From contig CAKQUG010000009.1 in NCBI GenBank assembly GCA_934277545.1, forward strand, positions 1-43,521: a stretch of DNA of 43,521 nt. The letters are read 5' to 3'. This DNA comes from an uncultured Alphaproteobacteria bacterium (GTDB lineage: Bacteria > Pseudomonadota > Alphaproteobacteria > RF32 > CAG-239). Positions 1-7,647 of this stretch are shown in pieces. The notes below the pieces were generated by a model. That model was not told the origin of the DNA. It did not search any database and saw only the letters and a program-made list of their open reading frames with translations. The position numbers were made by a program, and so were the translations under genes. The stretch's first letter is position 1, and each line of letters begins with the position of its first letter.

Positions 1-578
1 TAAGCCTTGATAAGAGACGGAAGAGAATTAGGGACACCGCTCAACACCCGCTCATTTCCATCCTTCTCCTGCTGCTTAATCTGTTCCCAGGTTTTCTCAA
101 CAGAAGTAGCAGTTTTCGGCTTGCTGGCGCCAAGAGCCAAGGTTTCTTCCGAGCTGGCAGTTCCAGCTTCTCCATTCCCTGCGTCTGACTCCTTATAGAC
201 AACCTGTCCTTCTTCATTGATGAACATATCCGGATTCGAAACCGTCCAATTTCCTTCCTTCTTCCAGTTGATGAAAGGATGGCGGAACATCAGTTTATCT
301 GCCTCCTGATTGCAGACATCGCAGATATCGAACTCGCCGTCTTCTCTGCCGATGATGCTATAGAACATCACGTGCTCCAACACATCGCCCAACTCCTTCT
401 TGATATCTTTGTAATCGCGCTTCATCAAAGCATCACAAAGTTCGAAAGTCTCCTCAATCGTATTCGGACGAAGACTCTCAAATGTCTGCTTTTTATCCCA
501 TGGACATTGCAGGCGCAAACGGTCCTGCACATCCAGCAAGCGGCTGAATGCCGCCATTTTCTCTTCTTTCGTATGCAT
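1..578 (-). CDS. mazG: MazG-family nucleoside triphosphate pyrophosphohydrolase (partial, runs off the left edge)
   Basis: The frame is open from an ATG at 578 to the window edge, giving 192 codons with no stop. The N-terminal part carries the MazG signature: EETFELCDALMKRDY followed by KKELGDVLEHVMFYS. These are the ExxE and ExxD metal-binding half-motifs on two helices of the all-alpha NTP-PPase fold. FDICDVCNQEADKLMFRHP fits the conserved block that follows in MazG proteins. MazG enzymes hydrolyse NTPs to NMP and pyrophosphate and act as house-cleaning enzymes. A Ser/Thr/Ala/Lys-rich linker near residues 135-165 (AGTASSEETLALGASKPKTA) separates the first catalytic domain from a second region containing KTWEQIKQQEK. 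The C-terminus is outside the window. It lies 17 bp behind a tiny membrane-peptide gene and is probably in one operon with it and the DUF6722-like gene. Confidence 0.9.
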   Translation of the reverse strand, partial: MHTKEEKMAAFSRLLDVQDRLRLQCPWDKKQTFESLRPNTIEETFELCDALMKRDYKDIKKELGDVLEHVMFYSIIGREDGEFDICDVCNQEADKLMFRHPFINWKKEGNWTVSNPDMFINEEGQVVYKESDAGNGEAGTASSEETLALGASKPKTATSVEKTWEQIKQQEKDGNERVLSGVPNSLPSLIKA

Positions 579-595
579 GATTGTAACTTCTCATT

Positions 596-700
596 TTAAA
601 GATTGTCTTTCCATTTCTTGCCTGCCTTCGTATTGAGGAAAATGGCGAAAGACAATGCAAACACAAACATCATTACATTAAAAAACAAATATGCTTCCAT
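596..700 (-). CDS. small membrane peptide, 34 aa
   Basis: An ATG at 700 opens 34 codons ending in TAA. The peptide starts MEAYLFFNVMMFVFALSFAI, a single hydrophobic span at about residues 4-22, and ends in a basic tail (FLNTKAGKKWKDNL). That is the usual layout of a one-pass small membrane protein with its C-terminus in the cytoplasm. It lies 5 bp after the DUF6722-like gene and 17 bp before mazG on the same strand, so all three are probably cotranscribed. I do not recognise a family. The compact spacing and clean hydrophobic segment support a real gene. Confidence 0.5.
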   Translation of the reverse strand: MEAYLFFNVMMFVFALSFAIFLNTKAGKKWKDNL

Positions 701-705
701 AACTA

Positions 706-942
706 TTACTTTTTATACCTCAACAAATCATTGGCACTATAGGCAAGTAAGAACCCGCATATTGAACCAACAAAAAAACACACTATATTAAGCCAACCGA
801 AATCACCTCCAATTATCAGAGGCGACAATCCTCCCACAGCAACGCTGCCAAACATCAGCTTCGCCACATCATAGAGAAAACTGGCTAGCATTTTTCTCCT
901 ATCTTGTTCCGTTACTTCTTTTACTGCATTACTAACCATCAT
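706..942 (-). CDS. small two-span membrane protein, DUF6722-like
   Basis: The protein is 78 aa if read from the ATG at 942; a TTG at 951 would add three residues but is less likely. The N-terminus is charged (VTEQDRRKMLASFLYDVAKL). Two hydrophobic segments follow, at about residues 26-42 (LMFGSVAVGGLSPLIIGG) and 48-67 (NIVCFFVGSICGFLLAYS), then a basic tail NDLLRYKK. Order, size and the K/R-x-x-x-A-x-F-L-x-D-x-A-K start resemble the DUF6722 family of Bacteroidales small membrane proteins. No function is known. It is divergent from valS and heads the minus-strand group that ends in mazG. Confidence 0.6.
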   Translation of the reverse strand: MMVSNAVKEVTEQDRRKMLASFLYDVAKLMFGSVAVGGLSPLIIGGDFGWLNIVCFFVGSICGFLLAYSANDLLRYKK

Positions 943-969
943 TTTGTGCAAAAATTAATAATTTTGATG

Positions 970-977
970 CAAAGATA
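970..977 (-). promoter_or_regulatory. Bacteroidales -7 promoter box for the DUF6722-like/mazG group
   Basis: Read on the minus strand, the bases are TATCTTTG, a full match to the Bacteroidetes sigma-ABfr -7 consensus TAnnTTTG. It lies 28 bp upstream of the ATG at 942. No good TTTG box is visible at the -33 position. Confidence 0.55.
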
Positions 978-999
978 GTATTTTTCGCCCAAAAATTCG

Positions 1000-1007
1000 T
1001 ATCTTTG
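1000..1007 (+). promoter_or_regulatory. Bacteroidales -7 promoter box for valS
   Basis: TATCTTTG matches the TAnnTTTG -7 consensus and is followed by GCACCG. The predicted start of transcription is about 45 bp upstream of the valS ATG. It lies 22 bp from the oppositely oriented box at 970-977, so the two divergent promoters nearly touch and may compete or be controlled together. Confidence 0.6.
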
Positions 1008-1059
1008 CACCGTTTTTTAAGGAAAAAGAAAGAAAAAGAATAAAAATTAGATAGAAACA

Positions 1060-3741
1060 ATGGAATTAGCAAGTAAATACGATCCACAAGCAGTGGAAAG
1101 TAAATGGTATCAGTACTGGCTCGACAACAAGCTTTTCAGCTCTAAGCCAGATGGTCGTGAACCTTATACAGTGGTTATCCCTCCACCAAATGTAACAGGT
1201 GTGCTCCACATGGGACACATGCTCAACAATACTATTCAGGATATTCTCGTTCGCCGTGCACGCATGGAGGGCAAGAACGCATGTTGGGTACCAGGTACCG
1301 ACCATGCCAGTATCGCTACCGAGGCAAAGGTTGTAAACCGCCTCGCTCAGCAGGGCATCAAGAAGACCGACCTTACCCGCGAGGAGTTCCTCAAGCATGC
1401 TTGGGACTGGACTCACGAGCATGGTGGCATCATCCTCAAGCAGCTCCGCAAACTCGGTGCCAGCTGCGACTGGGACCGCACAGCATTCACCATGGACGAG
1501 ACCCGCTCTCGTGCCGTTATCCACGTATTCTGCGACCTTTACAAGAAGGGTCTCATCTATCGTGGCGTGCGCATGGTTAACTGGGACCCTAAGGCTCAGA
1601 CTGCGCTCTCTGACGAGGAGGTTATCTACAAGGACGAGCACTCTAAGCTCTACCACTTGAAGTATTACGTAGTAGAGCAGGACTGCCAGCAGGTGGATGA
1701 GGAGAACGTGATACACAAGGATGAGAAGGGATACTATGCAGTAGTAGCAACCACCCGTCCTGAGACCATCATGGGCGATTCTGCCATGTGTATCAACCCT
1801 GAGGATAAGAAGAATACCTGGTTGAAGGGCAAGCACGTTATCGTGCCTCTCGTAAACCGCGAGATTCCTGTTATCGAGGATACATACGTAGATATCGAGT
1901 TCGGTACTGGTTGCTTGAAGGTAACTCCAGCTCACGATATCAACGACCACGCCCTCGGTTTGAAGCACGGTTTGGAAACCATCGACATCTTCAACGATAA
2001 CGGTACCATCAGCGAGGCAGCAGGTCTCTATGTTGGTATGGACCGCATGGACGTGCGCAAGCAGATTTCCATCGACCTTCAGAACGCCGGTCTGATGGAG
2101 AAGATTGAGGACTATAATAATAAGGTGGGCTTCTCTGAGCGTACCAATGTGCCTATCGAGCCAAAGCTCTCTACACAGTGGTTCCTCAAGATGCAGCACT
2201 TTGCTGACATCGCCCTTCCTCCAGTAATGGATGATGACATCGAGTTCTACCCTAAGAAGTATAAGAACACCTATCGCCACTGGTTGGAGAACATCAAGGA
2301 CTGGTGTATCAGCCGTCAGCTCTGGTGGGGTCACCGCATCCCAGCCTACTACTTCGACAATGCCGGCAAGAAGGATTTCGTGGTAGCTGAGACTGCAGAG
2401 GAGGCGCTGAAGCTCGCTCAGGAGAAGAACGCCAGCATCAAGGCTGAGGATCTTGAGCAGGAGAGCGACTGCCTCGACACCTGGTTCTCTTCATGGCTGT
2501 GGCCTATCTCTCTGTTTGATGGCATCGAGCATCCAGACAACGAGGAGATCAACTACTACTACCCTACTTCCGACCTCGTAACAGGTCCGGATATCATCTT
2601 CTTCTGGGTAGCACGTATGATCATGGCTGGCTACGAGTATCGTGGCAAGATGCCATTCAAGCACGTATATTTCACAGGTATCGTTCGCGATAAGCTCGGC
2701 CGCAAGATGAGCAAGAGTCTCGGTAACTCACCAGACCCACTGGATCTGATTGACAAGTTTGGTGCCGACGGTGTTCGTATGGGTATGATGCTCAGCGCTC
2801 CAGCAGGCAACGACATTCTCTTCGACGAGAGCCTTTGCGAGCAGGGACGTAACTTCAACAATAAGATCTGGAATGCCTTCCGCCTCGTGAAGGGTTGGGA
2901 GACTGCAGATATCGAGCAGCCTAAGAGTGCAGAAATCGCCGTGAAGTGGTTTGATGCCAAGCTCAAGGAGGTGAACGAGGAGATGCAGAAGCAGTTTAAG
3001 GACTACCGTATCTCTGAGGCATTGATGACTGTATATAAGCTGTTCTGGGATGAGTTCTCATCTTGGTACCTGGAGATGGTGAAGCCAGCTTACGGTCAGC
3101 CTATCGACCAGAAGAGCTACGACGCTACCCTCCGTTTCTTCGATGCCCTCCTGAAGATGTTGCATCCATTCATGCCATTCATCACCGAGGAGTTGTGGCA
3201 GCACATCTACGACCGCAAGGATGGCGAGAGCATCATGCGCGAGAAGCTGGAGATTCCTGCACCTACAGCTGAGGAGCAGAAGTTGGCAGCCGACATTGAG
3301 GCTGTGAAGCAGATTATTGCCGGCGTTCGTACCGTTCGCAACCAGAAGAACATTGCCCAGAAGGAGCAGTTGTCTCTCCAGGTAGTAGGCAAGAACGATT
3401 TCGAGGCTTACAACGACGTAACTCTGAAGATGGCCAACCTCGACAAGATTGAGGTCATCGCAGAGAAGAGTGCCGATGCATCCAGCTTCATGGTAGGTAC
3501 CGACGAGTTTGCCGTACCATTGGGCGACCTCATCGACGTAGCAGCCGAGATTGAGAAGGCAGAGGCTCAGCTCAAGCACCTGGAGGGCTTCCTGATGGGC
3601 GTACGCAAGAAGCTCAGCAATGAGAACTTCGTAGCTCACGCTCCTGAGAAGGTAGTAGCCCTGGAGCGCAAGAAGGAAAGCGACTCTGTTGAGAAGATTG
3701 CTGCCCTCAAAGCAACCATTGAGGAACTCAAGAAGAAGTAA
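1060..3741 (+). CDS. valS: valyl-tRNA synthetase
   Basis: The 893-aa class Ia aminoacyl-tRNA synthetase charges tRNA-Val in the cytoplasm. PPPNVTGVLHMGHML carries the HIGH-type motif as HMGH at residues 50-53. The KMSKS loop is at 549-553 (GRKMSKSLGNSPDPLDLI). Between them is the CP1 editing region, with ATTRPETIMGDSAMCI and VTPAHDINDHALGL. The anticodon-binding domain follows, including WYLEMVKPAY. The C-terminal ~70 residues are a Lys/Glu/Leu-rich coiled coil typical of ValS, starting near VAAEIEKAEAQLKHLEGF. Length and order are normal for the family. It is expressed from the divergent promoter region upstream and is followed by an inverted repeat rather than a linked gene. Confidence 0.98.
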   Translation: MELASKYDPQAVESKWYQYWLDNKLFSSKPDGREPYTVVIPPPNVTGVLHMGHMLNNTIQDILVRRARMEGKNACWVPGTDHASIATEAKVVNRLAQQGIKKTDLTREEFLKHAWDWTHEHGGIILKQLRKLGASCDWDRTAFTMDETRSRAVIHVFCDLYKKGLIYRGVRMVNWDPKAQTALSDEEVIYKDEHSKLYHLKYYVVEQDCQQVDEENVIHKDEKGYYAVVATTRPETIMGDSAMCINPEDKKNTWLKGKHVIVPLVNREIPVIEDTYVDIEFGTGCLKVTPAHDINDHALGLKHGLETIDIFNDNGTISEAAGLYVGMDRMDVRKQISIDLQNAGLMEKIEDYNNKVGFSERTNVPIEPKLSTQWFLKMQHFADIALPPVMDDDIEFYPKKYKNTYRHWLENIKDWCISRQLWWGHRIPAYYFDNAGKKDFVVAETAEEALKLAQEKNASIKAEDLEQESDCLDTWFSSWLWPISLFDGIEHPDNEEINYYYPTSDLVTGPDIIFFWVARMIMAGYEYRGKMPFKHVYFTGIVRDKLGRKMSKSLGNSPDPLDLIDKFGADGVRMGMMLSAPAGNDILFDESLCEQGRNFNNKIWNAFRLVKGWETADIEQPKSAEIAVKWFDAKLKEVNEEMQKQFKDYRISEALMTVYKLFWDEFSSWYLEMVKPAYGQPIDQKSYDATLRFFDALLKMLHPFMPFITEELWQHIYDRKDGESIMREKLEIPAPTAEEQKLAADIEAVKQIIAGVRTVRNQKNIAQKEQLSLQVVGKNDFEAYNDVTLKMANLDKIEVIAEKSADASSFMVGTDEFAVPLGDLIDVAAEIEKAEAQLKHLEGFLMGVRKKLSNENFVAHAPEKVVALERKKESDSVEKIAALKATIEELKKK

Positions 3742-3754
3742 TAGTATTATTTTT

Positions 3755-3832
3755 AATGTTGAATGTTGAGTGTAGAATATTGAATTAGACAAGCTGATTC
3801 GTTAGCAAGATTGCAACTCAACATTCAACATT
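3755..3832 (+). terminator. inverted repeat after valS, possible terminator
   Basis: Two perfectly complementary 17-base arms, AATGTTGAATGTTGAGT (3755-3771) and ACTCAACATTCAACATT (3816-3832), are separated by 44 bp. The right arm continues as two further CAACATT units and ends in a short T run. The stem is long but AT-rich with a wide loop, so it may be a weak terminator or simply one of the CAACATT-type intergenic repeats common in this group. Confidence 0.4.
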
Positions 3833-3853
3833 CAACATTCAACATTTTTAATT

Positions 3854-5137
3854 ATGATCAAGAAGCTTTTCACCTTATTTATATGTACGCTATCTCTAGC
3901 AGCAACTTTCACCAGTTGCGGTGATGAAGCTATTGATGTAGAAAGCGTCAACAAGCAGACTATCTTCGTCTTCTTTCCATGGACGGGCGACACAAGATAC
4001 ACAGGTCTATATAGTGATTTGAAAAATAACGTAGACAGCATGTGCGAAGGTATAGTTGCCAAGAAGGGATTGAACAATTCACGTGTAATGGTTTTCATGA
4101 GCCAGAATTACAAGAAGAGCTATCTTATAGATCTTCAGTATGACAGCAATAAGAAAGCCGTCATCCGCGACACGTTGAAGACATACGATGAAGCAACATA
4201 TACTACAGCTGAAGGATTTGCAGAAATTCTGAATGAGGTGAAACGCCGTGCTGAAGCCTTGAACTATTCGCTCATCATCGGAGCTCATGGCTGCGGATGG
4301 ACCTATAGCAGAGACTGGGTTAACTATCCTTATATGGCTAGACCGAATGCTGGTTTTGCCCCAAAAGGAAACACCAACCACCCTACTGCTACCGACAATT
4401 TCAGCGGAATACAGTATGGTCCCGATCCCAACAAACCTGTCACCCGTTTCTTCGGAAGCGTGAGTTTAGAAGAAAACGCTCTCGACGTTCCTACCCTAGC
4501 CGAAGGAATCAAGCTCAGCGGCACCAAGATGCAGTACATCCTTTTCGATGCATGCTATATGGGCAATGTTGAGACTGCATACGAACTGAAAGACGTCACT
4601 AATTTTCTAATCAGTTCAAGTAGCGAAATAATGGGAGCCGGTGTTCCATACAAAACCGTATGGAGCTATCTCAACAGTTCAGCACCCAACTACTCAGGAT
4701 TTGTCAACGGAGTTGTCAATTTCTATAAGAATGATAGAAACCCATATTGCAACATGGCAGCCATCGACTGCAGACAGATGGAAAAGCTAGCCAGTGTGAT
4801 GAAAGAAATCAATAGCAAATATACCCTCTCATCATCCGTTCCGCTCGATTCCATACAGCCTTTGGACGGTTTCTCTCCCAACCTCTTCTACGACATGAGC
4901 GTATACGTAGATAGTCTCGTTCCAAGCGGCTCTCTGAAAGATAAATTTAATTCACAGATGAAACTCACTATCAAAGCTGTTGCTCATACCGAACAGGCTT
5001 ATACAGCGTTAATGAGTTATAGAGGTGCAACCTTTAAAGTGAAAAATTATTGCGGTCTTTCTATCTCCGACCCTAGCCAGCACAGCGTAGCAATCAAGGG
5101 CAGAGAGAAAACCGGTTGGTGGAAAGCTACACACTAA
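3854..5137 (+). CDS. clostripain-family (C11) cysteine peptidase, lipoprotein
   Basis: The 427-aa protein starts with a lipoprotein signal peptide: a basic N-terminus, a hydrophobic core and the lipobox FTSC, with the lipidated cysteine at residue 22. The mature protein is therefore probably anchored in the outer or inner membrane facing outward. Two blocks match the C11/CD-clan peptidases: LIIGAHGCGW with the catalytic His at 145, and YILFDACYMGNVE with the catalytic Cys at 234. Relatives cleave after Arg or Lys and often self-process; that is family knowledge, not visible here. The C-terminal third is Ser/Tyr-rich with no recognised domain. It is flanked by an inverted repeat on the left and a weak hairpin on the right, so it may be transcribed alone. 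Confidence 0.85.
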   Translation: MIKKLFTLFICTLSLAATFTSCGDEAIDVESVNKQTIFVFFPWTGDTRYTGLYSDLKNNVDSMCEGIVAKKGLNNSRVMVFMSQNYKKSYLIDLQYDSNKKAVIRDTLKTYDEATYTTAEGFAEILNEVKRRAEALNYSLIIGAHGCGWTYSRDWVNYPYMARPNAGFAPKGNTNHPTATDNFSGIQYGPDPNKPVTRFFGSVSLEENALDVPTLAEGIKLSGTKMQYILFDACYMGNVETAYELKDVTNFLISSSSEIMGAGVPYKTVWSYLNSSAPNYSGFVNGVVNFYKNDRNPYCNMAAIDCRQMEKLASVMKEINSKYTLSSSVPLDSIQPLDGFSPNLFYDMSVYVDSLVPSGSLKDKFNSQMKLTIKAVAHTEQAYTALMSYRGATFKVKNYCGLSISDPSQHSVAIKGREKTGWWKATH

Positions 5138-5138
5138 T

Positions 5139-5175
5139 AAGCAATGAAGAGTGAAAGAAACTCCTTATTGGCTTT
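5139..5175 (+). terminator. imperfect hairpin after the C11 peptidase gene
   Basis: Bases AAGCAATGAAGAGT pair imperfectly (one bulge, two mismatches) with ACTCCTTATTGGCTT across a GAAAGAA loop, and TTTTAAG follows. It could be a weak terminator between this gene and the GYF_2 gene. Confidence 0.35.
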
Positions 5176-5202
5176 TAAGAAAAAGATTATATAAAAGAAT
5201 AC

Positions 5203-6213
5203 ATGATGGAATATTTTATCATTGAGAATAACGGACAGCAAGCGGGTCCATTCAGCCAGGAGCAACTCGTCCAGAAGGCTATCACACCCGAAACCCTTGT
5301 TTGGGCACAAGGCATGAAAGACTGGACTCCTGCTTGGAAAATAGCAGAACTGAAGACAGTTCTAGAAACTGTAGAAGCAATCAAGGCTAATGCTGCCAAC
5401 AAAGAAGATGCAGAAGAAACATCTGCAGATGCAGCCGGCAACAACGGGACTGAAGCAGCAAACTTTCAGGCTGCAAACCAGCAAAGTTTCCAGCAGGCAC
5501 AGCAGGAGGCTTACCAGCAAGGCTTTCAGCACGGCGCTGCCATGAACCAGGGCTACAGACAGGAACCGGAAAAGAAAAAATCGAGCAAGACCCTCTGGAA
5601 GATCATCTTAGGTCTTATCGTACTTCTCTTCCTGGTTTTCGCCATAACCAATCCGGGACCTGATGCCCATAAAGAAAAGGTAAAGACCGAGGCTGCCAAG
5701 GCCATTGACAAGGCAACAGAAACCAGCGACAACAACTTCTTCACCCAAAGCATCCGTTCCATTGCCAAGATGATGGCAGGAAGCGCTATTGATGAAGTGA
5801 TGAACCAGCTCTTCGAATACCACAACTATATCGTATGTTCTAAGGGTACCGTAGAGTTTAATGGCAAACAACACACGGTAAGTTTCGGAATCCTTGGCAG
5901 CGTTTACACGATGAATGCTGATGATATGGTGAAGGCGCTGGAAGGTGCCGACAATCTGCAGATAGAAGAAACCACCAGTTCATCAACCGATGAAGCCCCT
6001 TCTGTAAGCGACAATAGCAGCGATGGTTCAGAAGAAGACGGAGTGGGCGCTTCCGTTCAGAAGAAACTGGAAGACAAGGCAAACCAAGCCATGGATCAGG
6101 CTGCCGACAAGGTGAGCAAGAAACTGGAAGAGAAAATCAACCAGAAACTCGATGAAGCAACCGATTCTTCTACCGTAGAAAAGATTCTCGACAAGATTCT
6201 GGAACTGATCTAG
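5203..6213 (+). CDS. GYF_2-domain (DUF4339) single-pass membrane protein
   Basis: The 336-aa protein starts with a GYF_2 domain at about residues 3-50: YFIIENNGQQAGPFSQEQL and then VWAQGMKDWTPAWKIAEL, with the GPFS and W-x-x-A positions of that family. A Gln/Ala-rich linker (residues 80-115) leads to a Lys-rich stretch and one transmembrane helix near 132-150 (WKIILGLIVLLFLVFAI). The distal half has an acidic Ser-rich region (TSSSTDEAPSVSDNSSDGSE) and a long amphipathic helical end with repeated KKLE(D/E)K and Q-x-x-D/Q-A units. There is no enzyme motif. GYF_2 domains are thought to bind proline-rich or other peptides, so this is probably a scaffold or adaptor at the membrane; that role is an inference. 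Start ATG-ATG at 5203. Confidence 0.75.
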   Translation: MMEYFIIENNGQQAGPFSQEQLVQKAITPETLVWAQGMKDWTPAWKIAELKTVLETVEAIKANAANKEDAEETSADAAGNNGTEAANFQAANQQSFQQAQQEAYQQGFQHGAAMNQGYRQEPEKKKSSKTLWKIILGLIVLLFLVFAITNPGPDAHKEKVKTEAAKAIDKATETSDNNFFTQSIRSIAKMMAGSAIDEVMNQLFEYHNYIVCSKGTVEFNGKQHTVSFGILGSVYTMNADDMVKALEGADNLQIEETTSSSTDEAPSVSDNSSDGSEEDGVGASVQKKLEDKANQAMDQAADKVSKKLEEKINQKLDEATDSSTVEKILDKILELI

Positions 6214-6263
6214 CATCAGAAATCCGAAGAAACATAAAAAATATGACACATTTCTCAATATGA

Positions 6264-6302
6264 CAGCATGGCGGCTTGACGTATATCAAGCCGCCATTGC
6301 TG
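6264..6302 (+). terminator. strong hairpin after the GYF_2 gene
   Basis: TGGCGGCTTGA pairs perfectly with TCAAGCCGCCA across a six-base loop, and the stem extends outward as CAGCA/TTGCTG with one bulged base. The following TGTTTAGTTG has only a short T run. The hairpin lies 50 bp after the stop codon and separates this gene from the small-ORF cluster. Confidence 0.6.
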
Positions 6303-6321
6303 TTTAGTTGACGTGTATCAA
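6276..6321. promoter_or_regulatory. pair of 14-bp direct repeats TTGACGTRTATCAA
   Basis: TTGACGTATATCAA (6276-6289) and TTGACGTGTATCAA (6308-6321) differ at one base and are themselves palindromic at the ends (TTGA...TCAA). The first forms the top of the terminator hairpin; the second is free and lies 61 bp before the -7 box of the small-ORF cluster. They might be binding sites for a dimeric regulator; that is only an inference from spacing and symmetry. Confidence 0.3.
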
Positions 6322-6382
6322 AAAAAGCCCCTTTTTCATCATTTTGTCATGTCTTTGTGACAGATATTCAAGAAAAAGGCAT

Positions 6383-6390
6383 TACCTTTG
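6383..6390 (+). promoter_or_regulatory. -7 promoter box of the small-ORF cluster
   Basis: TACCTTTG matches TAnnTTTG. A TTTG lies upstream at 6354-6357, but with a 25-bp spacer, longer than the usual 19-21 bp. It is followed by an untranslated stretch of about 90 bp before the first small ORF. Confidence 0.5.
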
Positions 6391-6478
6391 CACCAGAAAA
6401 CAGTGAGATTGTAATAAGGATAATGTAAAACAGGAGACCTCACATGGAGGCTCCACAAAGAAAGAAAGGAAACAAATT

Positions 6479-6568
6479 ATGATGACGACAGTAATGATTC
6501 TTGCAGTTGTGGCAGCAATGATTGCCAAGGCTGTGAATGTAAACAACAACATGGAGATGGGCAAGTAA
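6479..6568 (+). CDS. putative hydrophobic small protein, 29 aa
   Basis: ATG-ATG at 6479 opens 29 codons. The peptide starts MMTTVMILAVVAAMIAKAV, a short hydrophobic span, and ends in a polar Asn/Met tail (NVNNNMEMGK). A purine-rich GAAAGGAAAC precedes the start, as expected for a ribosome site. It lies inside a unit with its own -7 box (6383) and a strong terminator (6839), which favours a real transcript. I do not recognise a family; it could be a small membrane protein or a leader peptide. Confidence 0.4.
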   Translation: MMTTVMILAVVAAMIAKAVNVNNNMEMGK

Positions 6569-6583
6569 AATTGACCACCGTTC

Positions 6584-6634
6584 ATGAACAAAAGGAAAAA
6601 GGAAATGGCAGAAATGCCGAGTATTAATTTTTAA
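6584..6634 (+). CDS. possible 16-aa ORF between two small-protein genes
   Basis: MNKRKKEMAEMPSINF followed by TAA. The ORF is very short and could occur by chance. Its stop lies 15 bp before the next small gene, so it could couple translation. Nothing else supports it. Confidence 0.15.
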   Translation: MNKRKKEMAEMPSINF

Positions 6635-6649
6635 AAAAGGATAACGATT

Positions 6650-6769
6650 ATGAAAACAATGTATGCAAACATCAAGAAGGTCTTGAAGGCTATTCTTGCA
6701 AATTACATGACCGCAATGGAAATGTATGGTGAGGCTTTGAACAGAAGCCGTGGTTGTGCTTGCGCATAA
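6650..6769 (+). CDS. putative small protein, 39 aa, Cys-rich end
   Basis: ATG at 6650 follows AAAAAAGGATAACGATT, with a recognisable AAGG ribosome site. The 39-residue product starts MKTMYANIKKVLKAILANYM, an amphipathic basic helix, continues TAMEMYGEALNRSRG and ends CACA with two cysteines in a C-x-C arrangement. The composition looks protein-like. It is the last gene before the strong terminator at 6839. I do not know the family. The C-terminal Cys pair could bind metal or form a disulfide, and a modified-peptide precursor is another possibility, but no modification enzyme lies nearby except the Fur-family regulator downstream. Confidence 0.5.
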   Translation: MKTMYANIKKVLKAILANYMTAMEMYGEALNRSRGCACA

Positions 6770-6838
6770 GGGCTCAAACCCCTTCATGCTGCGGCTTAAA
6801 CTAGATTGAAAGCAAAAAGTAATTACGTTTAAATAAAG

Positions 6839-6876
6839 AAAAAGCGTGTAAGTTACCATACTTACACGCTTTTTTT
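6839..6876 (+). terminator. strong rho-independent terminator
   Basis: A perfect 15-bp stem, AAAAAGCGTGTAAGT / ACTTACACGCTTTTT, has a 6-base loop TACCAT and is followed by more T. It ends the small-ORF unit. Its T tract directly abuts the -7 box of the Fur-family gene. Confidence 0.85.
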
Positions 6877-6877
6877 G

Positions 6878-6885
6878 TATCTTTG
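6878..6885 (+). promoter_or_regulatory. -7 promoter box of the Fur-family gene
   Basis: TATCTTTG matches TAnnTTTG and lies 35 bp before the ATG at 6921. The terminator of the upstream unit occupies the place where a -33 box would be, so the two units are packed tightly. Confidence 0.6.
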
Positions 6886-6920
6886 CAACCGGTTAGTAAA
6901 AATTTTAAAAAGAAGAAACG

Positions 6921-7346
6921 ATGAACTCACAAGATATGATCAGCAGGCTGGAATCGAAAGGCATTCGGCCAACCGCCAACCGCATACTCGTAATGAAGAC
7001 CCTGATGGGCGAACAGAACCCGCAGAGTCTGAGCAATCTGGAACGAAAGATGGTTTCGATGGACAAGTCGAGCATCTTCCGTACCCTTACCCTCTTTCTG
7101 GAACATGATGTGGTACATGCCTTCGAAGATGGGCGAGGCGTACTCTGCTACGAACTCTGCGAAGAAAAAGGGGCTTGCGATCATCACGACGGGCATATTC
7201 ATTTCTACTGCGAATCTTGCCAGCGTTCCTTCTGTATGGAGGATATCCATATTCCAAGTTTCGAGCTGCCCGAAGGCTTTTACCCCCATTCCATTTCCTT
7301 CGTCATCAAAGGCGAATGCCCAGAATGCAGAAAGAAACACCAGTAA
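6921..7346 (+). CDS. Fur-family metal-dependent transcriptional regulator
   Basis: The 141-aa protein has the Fur layout. An N-terminal winged helix (residues ~1-80) includes RPTANRILVMKTLM and SIFRTLTLFLEHDVVH, the Fur recognition-helix region. A C-terminal dimerisation/metal domain has HDGHIHFYCESC (H89, H92, H94, C97, C100) and a second CxxC at 133-136 (CPEC). The two CxxC pairs are the structural zinc site seen in Fur, Zur and PerR. These residues do not decide between iron, zinc or peroxide sensing. It is transcribed alone from its own -7 box; the next gene unit is the thiamine operon. Confidence 0.85.
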   Translation: MNSQDMISRLESKGIRPTANRILVMKTLMGEQNPQSLSNLERKMVSMDKSSIFRTLTLFLEHDVVHAFEDGRGVLCYELCEEKGACDHHDGHIHFYCESCQRSFCMEDIHIPSFELPEGFYPHSISFVIKGECPECRKKHQ

Positions 7347-7417
7347 AGCTACAGATGCATCAGCGTTAATATAGCATAAATATTTTTGAATTTCTATTGT
7401 TTTTCCGATATTATCAT

Positions 7418-7425
7418 TACTTTTG
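7418..7425 (+). promoter_or_regulatory. -7 promoter box of the thiamine operon
   Basis: TACTTTTG matches TAnnTTTG and ends one base before the first paired base of the TPP riboswitch, so the aptamer lies at the extreme 5' end of the transcript. Confidence 0.65.
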
Positions 7426-7426
7426 C

Positions 7427-7521
7427 AAGCGATTATCACGGGGTGCTGAAAGATTCGGCTGAGATGATACCCATTGAACCTGATGCAGGTAATGCTGTCG
7501 CAGGGATATTTGATAGCGCTT
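7427..7521 (+). promoter_or_regulatory. TPP riboswitch (THI element)
   Basis: All core blocks of the THI box are present in order: GGGGTGC (7440-7446), GGCTGAGATGATACCC, GAACCTGATGCAGGTAATG and GCAGGGA. An outer stem closes it: AAGCG and TATCA (7427-7438) pair with TGATA and CGCTT (7511-7521), with small internal mismatches. It binds thiamine pyrophosphate and represses the thi genes below. The 120 bp between aptamer and thiS hold a small hairpin (ATCGC/GCGAT at 7583-7598) but no clear terminator, which points to control of translation initiation, an inference. Confidence 0.95.
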
Positions 7522-7647
7522 TATTCTTTCTCTTAAGGCTTTCATCTGGAAGTTCACCGTGTTGGTTACATATTATTATATCATCGCTCTAGGGCGATAG
7601 AAACAACGTAAACAAACGGATTATTCATCATATAAAACGAACAGAAT

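Noticed and set aside
1066..2334. 422-codon open frame antisense to valS
   Set aside because: It mirrors the codon structure of valS, has no recognisable motif, and valS is certain. The same holds for the long antisense frames in thiC (9022-10134) and thiH (10754-11386).
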